A stretch of 64,000 bases of DNA from Bacillota bacterium (lineage in GTDB: Bacteria > Bacillota > Clostridia > Lachnospirales > Lachnospiraceae), in assembly GCA_023439505.1 (NCBI GenBank), contig JAEXNR010000057.1:62001-126000 (forward strand), in the 5' to 3' direction. The translations under genes were made by a program, and so were the position numbers. Under the pieces are notes generated by a model, which had not been told where the DNA came from, made no database searches, and was given only the letters and a program-made list of their open reading frames with translations. Positions 9,620-17,857 of this stretch are shown in pieces (the first letter of the stretch is position 1; each line of letters opens with the position of its first letter).

Positions 9620-9661
9620 TCCAAATGAAAGAATACACATCATTGCAATCTTTCCTTTGGA
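9620..9661 (-). other. Hairpin just downstream of the major pilin gene
   Basis: TCCAAATGAAAGA (9620-9632) can pair with TCTTTCCTTTGGA (9649-9661), 12 pairs with one internal mismatch and a 16-base loop. It begins 20 bp past the pilin stop codon on the transcribed minus strand. No T-run follows immediately, so it looks more like an mRNA 3' stabiliser or partial attenuator than a strong terminator. Confidence 0.45.
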
Positions 9662-9681
9662 AATCAAACCTGTAGCTATAG

Positions 9682-10212
9682 TTATTCGGTTACTTGATAA
9701 CCATCACCATCGGCATAAGTGCTTCCATTATAATCTAGCGTCACAGTTAATTTATTATTTGCATCTAAAGTAATACTGATTATGGTATTATCTCCGGCTT
9801 TACTTGCCTTCAGGGTAAAGTCTCCAACTACCTTTTTCATCTCTTTTAGGAAAGCACTAAGATTTGCATCTGCAATATCGGATATCTTCCATGCTTTGTT
9901 TGTTACAACATATGTATTAGCTGTTGTTGCTGTATTTCTTAGACTCAGTGTATAAGGATATGTAGTAGTGCCCCCAGATGTCGTACCTGTTGTTGGTGCT
10001 GCTGTAAAACCATTTAATAATGTGTCATCAGCAAAGCTCAATTTTGTTGCATTATAAATCGTATTAACTACTTCTTGATCACTAGCCAATCTAGCCTTTT
10101 CAATGTAATGTGTCAATCTTGGAGCCAATGTTACCGCTAAAATTGCCATAATTGCGATAACTACAATCAATTCTACGAGCGAAAATCCTTTGTTGTTTCC
10201 TTTTTTCTTCAT
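9682..10212 (-). CDS. pilA: Major type IV pilin
   Basis: 176 residues: leader MKKKGNNKG, cleavage before FSLVELIVVIAIMAILAV with Glu at +5, then the amphipathic first helix (APRLTHYIEKAR). The C-terminal domain is small, Thr/Gly/Asn-rich and ends DGDGYQVTE, with no cysteines for a disulfide-bounded D-region. The start at 10212 was chosen because GGGAG lies nine bases upstream; a frame opening at 10236 would place that Shine-Dalgarno inside the gene. It is called the major pilin because it is the only compact pilin in the operon, is next to pilC and pilD, and is flanked by hairpins that could raise its mRNA level; this is inference. Confidence 0.88.
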   Translation of the reverse strand: MKKKGNNKGFSLVELIVVIAIMAILAVTLAPRLTHYIEKARLASDQEVVNTIYNATKLSFADDTLLNGFTAAPTTGTTSGGTTTYPYTLSLRNTATTANTYVVTNKAWKISDIADANLSAFLKEMKKVVGDFTLKASKAGDNTIISITLDANNKLTVTLDYNGSTYADGDGYQVTE

Positions 10213-10245
10213 TTGCCTATTCTCCCTATTATTCATTTTATTTCA

Positions 10246-10299
10246 AAACGGCCTGGCAACCATTTGGTTCTGGTGACGGATTGTAGAAGTGTGCCGTTT
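10246..10299 (-). other. Structured leader of the major pilin gene
   Basis: AAACGGC (10246-10252) pairs exactly with GCCGTTT (10293-10299), enclosing a self-complementary AACCATTTGGTT (10258-10269). The structure fills most of the pilC-pilA gap and ends about 35 bp before the pilin ATG. It does not match the c-di-GMP riboswitch core that I know. A processing or 5' protection site is an inference. Confidence 0.4.
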
Positions 10300-10319
10300 C
10301 GATTCAAGGTGAAAACATA

Positions 10320-11546
10320 TTACTGACTCATGGTTACACTGTCAAGCTGGTCATACATTGCAAACATCGGCTGCATTATTGCCATTACCAGGGCTCCGAC
10401 AACTACCGCTAAGACTATGATAATTAAGGGTTCCATTGCTGCCGTTAATGTCTGTGAGGATATCTCTACTTCCTCGTCATAATAATCTGCGATTTTAATA
10501 AGCATTGCTTCCAGATTACCGGTTTCTTCCCCAATTTTTATCATATGATACACCATGGGAGGAAAGATTCCGGATGACATTAATGGAACAGAAAGCGGTA
10601 CCCCTCTTGCCACCTCCTCTTTTGCTTCGTGAAATATTTTCTTTATAACAAGGTTGTCCATGGTTCTTGCTGTGATATCCATTGCTTCCATCAGAGGTAT
10701 TCCGGCTGCCAGTAGTGTGCTTAAGGTTCGTGTAAATCTGGCACAGGCGCTCTTGATTGCAAATTTGCCAAAGATGGGAATCTTAAGCGACAGTGTCGCA
10801 AAAAACATTTTTCCTTTATATGAATTTCTGAACAATGAAAATACCAGTATCATAAGCAGTAATCCCAGCATAATAAAATACCATTGCTTTACCATAAAGT
10901 TACTGACTGCCACCACTGCCATTGTTATGGCCGGCATCTTCATATCCATATCTTCAAACATTTTCATAAAAGAGGGGATGACCACCACCAGCATCAGGAT
11001 AATCACCGCCAGAGCGACAATTCCCACTGCAACAGGGTAAATCATGGCCTTTTTCACAAGTGATTTGATTTTGGCATCCTTTTCAAAATGTATGGCCATT
11101 CGGTCAAGGGCAATTTCCAGGCTTCCTGAGGATTCCCCTGCCTCCACCATATTAATTAAAATCGGCGGGAATATCTTGCCCTGATTTCTCATGGCATCTG
11201 CAAGCCGTTCCCCTTTTTCCACTAAGACTTTCGTTCCTTGAATTCCGGTTCTCAATTGTTTGCACTCTGTCTGGTCGATCAATAGGTCCAGTGCCTGTAA
11301 TATCGGAACACCCGCGGATAAAATACTGACGAACTGCCGTGCAAAAACACTGTAATCTCTCGGTTTTATCGGGTTTCCCATAGAAATATTCAAATCCCTG
11401 TTAAAGATCGTCTGTTCTTTCACGGTAATGGGAATAAAGCCGTCCGTTTTAAGGGAATGCAATACCCGCTCTTCATTGGGTGCTTCCATTCTGCCTCTTT
11501 TTTCCTTACCATTTCCATCAATCGCGATATACGTGTAACCGGACAA
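10320..11546 (-). CDS. pilC: Type IV pilus inner membrane platform protein PilC
   Basis: About 408 residues with two repeated T2SF domains: each has a soluble helical bundle (motifs ARQFVSILSAGVPILQALDLL and ARFTRTLSTLLAAGIPLMEA, shown here in part) followed by a strongly hydrophobic segment; three membrane helices in all (about 170-190, 220-240, 375-400). The conserved GE(S/T) turns appear as EAGESSG and KIGEETGN. PilC receives torque from PilB/PilT to insert or remove pilins. The start is uncertain: TTG at 11546 has AAAGGA nine bases upstream, while GTG at 11555 has its Shine-Dalgarno too close. It is 28-38 bp after pilT in the operon. Confidence 0.94.
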   Translation of the reverse strand: MSGYTYIAIDGNGKEKRGRMEAPNEERVLHSLKTDGFIPITVKEQTIFNRDLNISMGNPIKPRDYSVFARQFVSILSAGVPILQALDLLIDQTECKQLRTGIQGTKVLVEKGERLADAMRNQGKIFPPILINMVEAGESSGSLEIALDRMAIHFEKDAKIKSLVKKAMIYPVAVGIVALAVIILMLVVVIPSFMKMFEDMDMKMPAITMAVVAVSNFMVKQWYFIMLGLLLMILVFSLFRNSYKGKMFFATLSLKIPIFGKFAIKSACARFTRTLSTLLAAGIPLMEAMDITARTMDNLVIKKIFHEAKEEVARGVPLSVPLMSSGIFPPMVYHMIKIGEETGNLEAMLIKIADYYDEEVEISSQTLTAAMEPLIIIVLAVVVGALVMAIMQPMFAMYDQLDSVTMSQ

Positions 11547-11583
11547 ATTGCTCACTTCCTTTGCATTTTAATTTAACCTTCTT

Positions 11584-12636
11584 CTATATCTTGCGTTCCA
11601 TTGCATCCGCATCCTGTGCATAAGCCGAGGCTTGCTCCGGTGTAATGGCTCCCTGTAAATACAGATGATAAATGGCATCATCCATGGTCTGCATTCCCAG
11701 CCGCCGATTGGTCTGAATAAAGGAGGTCAGCTGATGGGTCTTTCCTTCTCTGATTAAATTGCGAATTGCAGGGATGGCGTGCATAATTTCAAATGCCGCA
11801 ACTCTTCCTCTGCCGTCTATGGTTGGGATCAATTGCTGCGATATCACTGCTTCCAGTACCGCAGATAACTGAACCCTGATTTGCTGCTGCTGATGTGGAG
11901 GAAAGACATCAATCATACGATCAACCGTACTGGCAGCCCCGATGGTATGAAGGGTTGACAGCACCAGATGTCCTGTCTCTGCTGCCGTAATCGCGATTTC
12001 TATGGTTTCCAGATCTCTCATCTCACCCACCAGAATAACATCCGGGTCCTCTCTTAGCACTACCCGCAGGGCGTCAGAAAATGTCATGGTATCAATGCCG
12101 ATCTCTCTCTGGTTGACAATGGATTTCTTGTGCTTATGGATATATTCAATCGGATCCTCCAGTGTAATAATATGACGATTGGAAGTAGTATTGATTACAT
12201 CAATGAGAGAAGCCAGGGTTGTTGATTTACCGCTTCCTGTCGGTCCGGTAACCAGCACCAGCCCTCTCTTCTTATTGGTCAGCTCAGTAACAGAAACCGG
12301 CAGCCCCAGCTGCTGTGTCGAGGGGATTACCGTATTGATAATACGAATAACCAGCGCATAGGAACCTCTTTGCCGAAAGGCATTGACACGATATCTTCCT
12401 ATCCCAACTATGGAATAGGAGAAATCCACTTCCCCGCTGGTTAACAGCTTCTCCTTTAACCTTTGCGGTATGATGGGCATAATCAGATCCTGCGTATCCT
12501 GCGGGGTAAGACTTTCATAGCCCTCCAGCTCCATCAGTTCTCCGTTAATTCTGCATTTAGGAGCAATACCAACGGTGATATGTAAATCTGAGGCCCTTCT
12601 TTCCTGGGCTTTTATCAATAAGTCATTGATTGTCAC
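11584..12636 (-). CDS. pilT: Pilus retraction ATPase PilT
   Basis: 350 residues, the usual PilT length. Walker A GPTGSGKST at about 131, the Asp box EDPIEYIH, Walker B region LREDPDVILVGEMRDLETI, and the His box HLVLSTLHT are all present, with AIRNLIREGKTHQ, the PilT-type AIRNLIRE motif, near the C-terminus (about 293). The AIRNLIRE block distinguishes it from PilB and supports a retraction role, so the pilus is probably capable of twitching. The start is GTG at 12636, eight bases after GGAGG. It overlaps nothing and follows pilB by 82 bp that contain a duplicated sequence. Confidence 0.95.
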   Translation of the reverse strand: MTINDLLIKAQERRASDLHITVGIAPKCRINGELMELEGYESLTPQDTQDLIMPIIPQRLKEKLLTSGEVDFSYSIVGIGRYRVNAFRQRGSYALVIRIINTVIPSTQQLGLPVSVTELTNKKRGLVLVTGPTGSGKSTTLASLIDVINTTSNRHIITLEDPIEYIHKHKKSIVNQREIGIDTMTFSDALRVVLREDPDVILVGEMRDLETIEIAITAAETGHLVLSTLHTIGAASTVDRMIDVFPPHQQQQIRVQLSAVLEAVISQQLIPTIDGRGRVAAFEIMHAIPAIRNLIREGKTHQLTSFIQTNRRLGMQTMDDAIYHLYLQGAITPEQASAYAQDADAMERKI

Positions 12637-12682
12637 TGCTATTTTCCTCCAAATTTCTTCCGTTCCTAATTGTAGCTGACTT

Positions 12683-12731
12683 ATTTCATCATTTATTCAT
12701 CATTAATTTCATCATCATTTATTCATCATCA
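12683..12731. repeat. Short direct duplication at the pilB stop codon
   Basis: Two near-identical units rich in TTCATCA, at 12683-12705 and 12706-12731, lie across the pilB stop codon. The second contains the last coding bases of pilB (encoding DDE and stop), so the first unit repeats a relic of the gene end. It looks like slippage or a small duplication without coding effect. Confidence 0.6.
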
Positions 12732-14422
12732 ATGGAGATTCGTAATAACTCGTCAATGGATGTAATTCCGTTTATTATTAGTTCAACTGCACGGTTACGA
12801 AGGGGTCTCATTCCTTCTGTTTCCGCAATCTCAGCGATTGCGTCATTCGGCCTTTTCTTTCGGATTGCTTCGCGAACCTGAGGGGAGGTCTGCATGATCT
12901 CATAGATACCGATACGACCGATATAGCCGGTATCATCACATTTAACACAGCCGCCTGCATGGTAGATTTCAAGTGGCTGTGTGGGAGATACGTTCAAAAG
13001 GTGTTTCTCCGACGGGGTCGCTTCTATTTTCTTCTTACAATCAGGACAAAGCTTTCTGACCAGTCGCTGCGCAATAATTCCTACAATTGCTTCTGACAGC
13101 AGATAAGGCTCAACCCCCATATCTGTCATACGGGTAATGGTTCCTGCTGCGGAATTGGTATGCAGGGTACTGGCAACCAGATGTCCGGTGATGGAGGCCT
13201 TTACGGCAATCTCTGCAGTCTCCTGATCACGGATCTCACCGATCATAATAATATCCGGATCCTGTCTTAAGATGGAACGCAGCGCATTGGCAAAGGTTAA
13301 ACTAGCCTTTTCATTTACCTGAACCTGGTTAATCCCGTCGATATGTGCTTCTACAGGATCTTCTATCGTCACAATATTCACCCCGTCCCTGTTCAGGGAA
13401 GAGAGCATACTGTAAAGAGTTGTGGATTTACCGCTGCCTGTCGGACCAGTGATCAATATAATTCCATAAGGGTTGGAAATGATTTTATCAAAACGAATCA
13501 ACTCCTCCCCGGTCATTCCCAGTTCTCTTTTGTCTCTCATATATCCGCTCTTGGTAGCAATTCGAAGTACCACTTTTTCTCCGTATACGGTAGGTAAAAC
13601 CGAGGCACGGATATCATAGTCATATCGTCCTACCGTCAGGGTAATTCGTCCGTCCTGGGGTTTTCTCTTCTCCGATATGTCCATTCCGCCGATAATTTTA
13701 AGTCTGGCAATAATAGCGGGCATAAGACTCAGGTTATATCTTCTGCCTTTATTTAACACACCGTCTATCCGGTATCTTACCCTCATCTCATTCTCCATGG
13801 GTTCGATATGAACATCACTGGCCCGCTGTCTGATTCCCTGCTCAATAATAGATCGAACAAGTACAACAATAGGCGCATTCTCCACATCCTCGCTGGCCAT
13901 CTCCTGGGATTGCTCTGATTTAAGCAGACTGTCCCGCTCCTGAGTATATCGTTGCGCAACCTTCAGGGCTTCTATATTGCCATAGTATTTATCGATTGCC
14001 GCCGCAATATCGTGAGGCGTTGAAACTGCCGCTTCTATCTGAAAATTAGTAATAATCGCAATATCGTCTATTGCAATTATATCCAGAGGGTTTGCCATCG
14101 CCACTCTCAGAATATTCGCATATCCTTTTTTGAACTCAAAGGGCATTACCAAATGTTTTCTTAAGATTTCTTCCCCTACCAGCTGAATAACATCCGCCTC
14201 AATCCTTCGTTCCGAAAGAATAACAAGATCACATTTCAGCTGGCTATGTAATGCATTCGCTATCTCCATTTCATTGGTGAAACCCAGATCAATTAAGGTA
14301 TCCCCAAGCTTTTTTCCGGTTTGCTTCTGCGCCTTTAAGGCGGAAGATAACTGGCTTTCATCGATGACTCCGGCATCGATCAGTATATCGCCCAATCGCT
14401 TTTTCTTGTTGTAGAACTCCAT
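12719..14422 (-). CDS. pilB: Pilus extension ATPase PilB
   Basis: 567 residues, first gene of the pilus operon. An N-terminal GspE-type domain (about 1-150; LGDILIDAGVIDESQL repeated as LGDTLIDLGFTNEMEI) precedes the ATPase core: Walker A GPTGSGKSTTLYS at about 328, Asp box EDPVEAHIDG, Walker B RQDPDIIMIGEIRDQET, His box HLVASTLHTN. A zinc-binding insert has two Cys pairs (CPDCKKK and CVKCDDTGYIG), a hallmark of PilB/GspE. It powers pilin extraction and addition through PilC. ATG at 14422 follows AGGAGAAGG. The 0.3-kb gap upstream is shared with the divergent ABC-F gene. Confidence 0.96.
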   Translation of the reverse strand: MEFYNKKKRLGDILIDAGVIDESQLSSALKAQKQTGKKLGDTLIDLGFTNEMEIANALHSQLKCDLVILSERRIEADVIQLVGEEILRKHLVMPFEFKKGYANILRVAMANPLDIIAIDDIAIITNFQIEAAVSTPHDIAAAIDKYYGNIEALKVAQRYTQERDSLLKSEQSQEMASEDVENAPIVVLVRSIIEQGIRQRASDVHIEPMENEMRVRYRIDGVLNKGRRYNLSLMPAIIARLKIIGGMDISEKRKPQDGRITLTVGRYDYDIRASVLPTVYGEKVVLRIATKSGYMRDKRELGMTGEELIRFDKIISNPYGIILITGPTGSGKSTTLYSMLSSLNRDGVNIVTIEDPVEAHIDGINQVQVNEKASLTFANALRSILRQDPDIIMIGEIRDQETAEIAVKASITGHLVASTLHTNSAAGTITRMTDMGVEPYLLSEAIVGIIAQRLVRKLCPDCKKKIEATPSEKHLLNVSPTQPLEIYHAGGCVKCDDTGYIGRIGIYEIMQTSPQVREAIRKKRPNDAIAEIAETEGMRPLRNRAVELIINGITSIDELLRISIDDE

Positions 14423-14734
14423 AGAATCCTTCTCCTGATGTGTTTATCTTCTTTATCTTATAAGAATAAATATTAAGTTCCATTCCTTTTATATTTTTAG
14501 CAATATCTTCCGGAATTTGATTATTTATACAACAAAAATGTTTATCTTGTCTTATTATAATTCAAATATGAGTATTCGTCCATACTAATTTATTGACACT
14601 ATTCCAAACATTATGTTAACTTTATGTAAACTTTTGTCGTTTCGTAGGTTCGAATTGATTTTCTTAACAGAATCGTGTAAAATTATAGATCGTAATGAAA
14701 AATACGGATGGTCCCGCAAATAAGGAGTCAGAAA
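14423..14734. other. Divergent intergenic region, pilB / ABC-F gene
   Basis: 312 bp, very AT-rich, between the starts of pilB (minus) and the ABC-F gene (plus). The plus-strand promoter is listed separately. For pilB I see AT-rich candidate -10 boxes but no convincing -35/-10 pair, and no c-di-GMP riboswitch core. Confidence 0.6.
14655..14683 (+). promoter_or_regulatory. Probable sigma-A promoter of the ABC-F gene
   Basis: TTGATT (14655-14660), 17-base spacer, TAAAAT (14678-14683), about 50 bp before the start codon. Spacing is ideal and both boxes are one mismatch class from consensus. Confidence 0.6.
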
Positions 14735-16288
14735 ATGAGTATATTAAACGTCACTAACCTAAGTCATGGTTTCGGCGACAGAGCAATCTTTAAGGATGTG
14801 TCTTTCCGGCTGTTAAAGGGAGAGCATATCGGATTAATCGGAGCTAACGGTGAAGGAAAGTCCACCTTTATGAATATTGTTACAGATAAACTGATGCCCG
14901 ACGAAGGCAAAGTGGAATGGGCAAAGCATGTACATGCCGGCTATCTGGATCAGCATGCTGTATTGGAAAAAGGAATGACCCTTCGGGATGTTCTCAAGTC
15001 AGCCTTTTCTCACTTGTTTGAATTGGAAAATAAAATGAATCAGATTTGTGATGCCATGGGGGAGGCCGGCGAAGAGGAGCTGGCTGATATGATAGAAGAA
15101 TTGGGCATCATTCAGGAACTACTATCCATGCACGACTTCTATATTATTGATACAAAAGTTGATGAAATCGCACATGCCCTGGGATTGGACGACATCGGCT
15201 TGGAGAGGGATGTAACCGATCTTAGCGGCGGTCAAAGGACCAAGCTGCTCCTGGGAAAATTACTCCTGGAAAAACCGGATATCCTCCTGCTGGATGAACC
15301 TACAAATTACCTTGATGTACCGCACATCGAGTGGTTGAAGCGTTATTTGAATGATTATGAGAATGCATTTATTCTGATCTCCCATGATATTCCATTCTTA
15401 AACAGTGTTGTTAATCTTATTTATCATATGGAAAATCAGGAATTAAACCGGTATGTTGGGAATTATGATAAATTCATGGAAGTTTATGAGATGAAAAAGT
15501 CCCAGCTGGAGGCTGCCTACAAGCGCCAGCAAAAGGAAATTGCGGATTTGGAGGATTTTGTTGCCCGCAATAAGGCGAGAGTTTCTACAAGAAATATGGC
15601 AATGTCCCGACAGAAAAAGCTGGATAAAATGGATGTCATTGAGCTGGCCCAGGAAAAGCCCAAACCGGAGTTTCGATTTAAGGAGGCAAGAGCCGCAGGA
15701 AAATATATCTTTCAGAGTCAGGATCTGATCATCGGTTATGATGATCCCCTGTCCTCTGCGCTAAATCTCTCTATGGAGCGCGGCGAAAAAATTGCTATGA
15801 CGGGAGCCAACGGTATCGGAAAAACAACACTCCTGAAAAGTATTCTCGGGTTACTTCAACCACTAAGCGGCACTGTTTCTCTTGGAGATTATTTATACAT
15901 CGGATATTTTGAACAGGAGATGGCGCCGGGCAACACGACGACCTGCCTGGATGAGATCTGGAAGGAATTTCCCGGTTACACACAGTACGAAGTCCGCTCT
16001 GCCCTCGCAAAATGCGGTCTCACCACAAAGCATATCGAAAGCCAGGTCAGGGTACTCAGCGGAGGAGAACAGGCTAAGGTCCGTTTATGCAAGTTAATCA
16101 ACAGAGAAACCAACATTCTATTACTGGATGAGCCTACAAACCACCTGGATGTGGATGCAAAAGATGAATTAAAGCGGGCGTTAAAAGAATATAAGGGGGG
16201 TATCCTTATCATCTCCCATGAGCCTGATTTTTACGAAGACTTTGTTACCAAAGTCTGGGATTGTTCCAAATGGACCACTAAGAAATAA
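14735..16288 (+). CDS. ABC-F family ATP-binding protein (YfmM/YkpA-like)
   Basis: 517 residues with two ABC ATPase domains and no membrane segment, the ABC-F layout. Domain 1 has Walker A GANGEGKST, signature LSGGQ and Walker B ILLLDEPTNYLD; domain 2 has GANGIGKTT, LSGGEQ and ILLLDEPTNHLD. The inter-domain linker (about 240-310) is charged and helical. Such proteins act on the ribosome E site to relieve stalls or protect from antibiotics. The N-terminus MSILNVTNLSHGFGDRAIF resembles B. subtilis YfmM, so a housekeeping translation factor is more likely than a resistance protein. The start at 14735 follows AAGGAG; an upstream ATG at 14708 lacks one. It is one of the few plus-strand genes. Confidence 0.88.
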   Translation: MSILNVTNLSHGFGDRAIFKDVSFRLLKGEHIGLIGANGEGKSTFMNIVTDKLMPDEGKVEWAKHVHAGYLDQHAVLEKGMTLRDVLKSAFSHLFELENKMNQICDAMGEAGEEELADMIEELGIIQELLSMHDFYIIDTKVDEIAHALGLDDIGLERDVTDLSGGQRTKLLLGKLLLEKPDILLLDEPTNYLDVPHIEWLKRYLNDYENAFILISHDIPFLNSVVNLIYHMENQELNRYVGNYDKFMEVYEMKKSQLEAAYKRQQKEIADLEDFVARNKARVSTRNMAMSRQKKLDKMDVIELAQEKPKPEFRFKEARAAGKYIFQSQDLIIGYDDPLSSALNLSMERGEKIAMTGANGIGKTTLLKSILGLLQPLSGTVSLGDYLYIGYFEQEMAPGNTTTCLDEIWKEFPGYTQYEVRSALAKCGLTTKHIESQVRVLSGGEQAKVRLCKLINRETNILLLDEPTNHLDVDAKDELKRALKEYKGGILIISHEPDFYEDFVTKVWDCSKWTTKK

Positions 16289-16365
16289 ATACACCAGGAT
16301 ACTCATAGCCCGGACAGGACGGCTTGGTAATAATCAGCATTCCCATGCGGGCATGCGGTTCATCC

Positions 16366-16878
16366 TTACGCTTCCAGGGTCCGGGGCTTGATCAGATATA
16401 GCCGGTTTAAAAAATTCTTACCGGTTTCTGTTTTGAAGATCTTGCTGTTTATGCTCTCTATCTCTTTCTCCTTCATATCATCCTCATATATATTTACAAG
16501 AAAATCCGCCTCAACCAGGATCTGATAATCCATACCTGTAATATTATGATAGGTATGATGATGCGCAATCAGATAACACACCCTGTCCACGAACGCCTCC
16601 GGATATCCCAATCTGGACAGCATATTTTTTGCAACCGGCGGCCCTTCAATTTGCTGATAATTTCCCGCACTGCTATGATATTTCTCTTCGCTTACCCTGA
16701 TCCCGATATCGTGCACCAGTGCGGCAACTTCCAGAATCTCCTGTTCTTCCTCCAATAATTGTTCCATCTCCCCGATAGCCTTGGCAAATCCATACACCTT
16801 AAGAAAATGATTAATCCTTCTGGCATCGTTGGAATAATATTCTATCATTGCATCAATCACTTTACCTGCCTTCTTCAT
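16366..16878 (-). CDS. HD-domain phosphohydrolase
   Basis: 170 residues with a single HD domain: NHFLKVYGFAKAIG, then the metal-binding HD pair in AALVHDIGIRVSE (about 53), HHHTYHNI (about 111) and a later Asp (EADFLVNIYED). Related small proteins are annotated as HD phosphohydrolases of unknown substrate, often compared with nucleotidases. ATG at 16878 has GGAGGTGG seven bases upstream. It is convergent with the ABC-F gene and separated from sigK by the sigK terminator, so it is probably its own transcription unit. The specific substrate cannot be inferred. Confidence 0.8.
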   Translation of the reverse strand: MKKAGKVIDAMIEYYSNDARRINHFLKVYGFAKAIGEMEQLLEEEQEILEVAALVHDIGIRVSEEKYHSSAGNYQQIEGPPVAKNMLSRLGYPEAFVDRVCYLIAHHHTYHNITGMDYQILVEADFLVNIYEDDMKEKEIESINSKIFKTETGKNFLNRLYLIKPRTLEA

Positions 16879-17071
16879 ATGACCACCTCCATTGTTTTTC
16901 TTTGATTATTTGAACATTACTTGCCACAGTGAGCCGAAATACGTAATTGTTCTTTGATTATACTATAGTACTTACGGGTTTTCCAGAAAATTTTCTGTAA
17001 AACGTGCGAATCTCTCCCACCCGTATCTCCTTCCTGATTGTTATCAGATGGGTAGTACTTTCCCAGCGCAC

Positions 17072-17123
17072 AAAAAACACCTCTCCTAACATCCTTTCCA
17101 TTTCCCGGATGTTAAGAGAGGCA
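17072..17123 (-). terminator. Rho-independent terminator of sigK
   Basis: On the minus strand CCTCTCTTAACATCC pairs with GGATGTTAGGAGAGG around a 12-base loop and is followed by GTGTTTTTT. It lies about 15 bp past the sigK stop. The stem has 14 of 15 paired positions. Confidence 0.88.
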
Positions 17124-17135
17124 TCTATCTTGTTT

Positions 17136-17759
17136 CTATTGCTCAAAGCATTCTCTAAGTTTCTTCAGAGCCTTTTTCTCAATTCGTGATACATAACTTC
17201 TGGAAATGCCTAATTTAGAAGCGATTTCCCGCTGCGTAACCTCTTTGCGGTTACTGAGTCCGTACCGCAGGAAGATGATCTCCCGTTCTCTGTCCGTTAA
17301 CACTTTTCCGATCATATGATATAGTTTTTTAATATCATCTTCCATGACGATATTTTCTACAATATCAACTTCCGCGTCTTCAATAATATCTAATAGATTG
17401 ATTTCGTTACCTTCCCGGTCTGATCCGATGGGATCATAAAGATAAACTTCCTTTGCCAATCGCTTACCGCTTCTTAGCATCATCAAAAGCTCATTATCGA
17501 TGCATCGTGAAGCATAGGTCGCCAGGCGGATTCCTTTTTCATCATCAAAGGTATCAATTGCTTTGATCAGACCAATGGTACCAATGGAGATTAAATCATC
17601 GGTTTCTTTATCAATCATATTGTATTTCTTAACAATATGGGCAACTAACCTTAGATTATGTTCTATCAGCTTATCTCTTGCATCCTTATCACCCTGTTTA
17701 CAACGATGTAGATACTCTGCTTCGTCCTTGGTGCTTAATGGCTTAGGGAACGATTTCAC
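17136..17759 (-). CDS. sigK: Sporulation RNA polymerase sigma factor SigK
   Basis: A sigma-70 family factor with region 2 (LIEHNLRLVAHIVKKY, DLISIGTIGLIKAID, YASRCIDNELLM) and region 4 (GLSNRKEVTQREIASKLG, SRSYVSRIEKKALKKL). These motifs, together with DPIGSDREGNEI, are those of sigma-K/sigma-E, and the N-terminal FPKPLS is typical of sigma-K. It directs late mother-cell genes, so the organism forms spores. The gene is intact, not split by a skin element. The start is uncertain: GTG at 17759 gives MKSFPKPLS and has GAGGG upstream; ATG at 17801 adds 14 residues (MIITNIKPLRVLIF), which could be a short pro-sequence but lacks a Shine-Dalgarno. It follows trhP at the end of the gene cluster. Confidence 0.93.
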   Translation of the reverse strand: MKSFPKPLSTKDEAEYLHRCKQGDKDARDKLIEHNLRLVAHIVKKYNMIDKETDDLISIGTIGLIKAIDTFDDEKGIRLATYASRCIDNELLMMLRSGKRLAKEVYLYDPIGSDREGNEINLLDIIEDAEVDIVENIVMEDDIKKLYHMIGKVLTDREREIIFLRYGLSNRKEVTQREIASKLGISRSYVSRIEKKALKKLRECFEQ

Positions 17760-17857
17760 GAAAATAAGCACCCTCAATGGCTTAATGTTCGTTATTATCA
17801 TATGCTGATTATTGACATAAAGTGCCTATCCCTCTTAAAAAAGGACAGAAGGACTGC

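Noticed and set aside
10237..10319. c-di-GMP riboswitch in front of the major pilin
   Set aside because: A stem is present but the conserved core sequences of the known c-di-GMP riboswitch classes that I can recall are not.
16958..17146. 62-codon open frame after sigK
   Set aside because: It opens from a TTG inside sigK, has no Shine-Dalgarno and runs straight through the sigK terminator stem.
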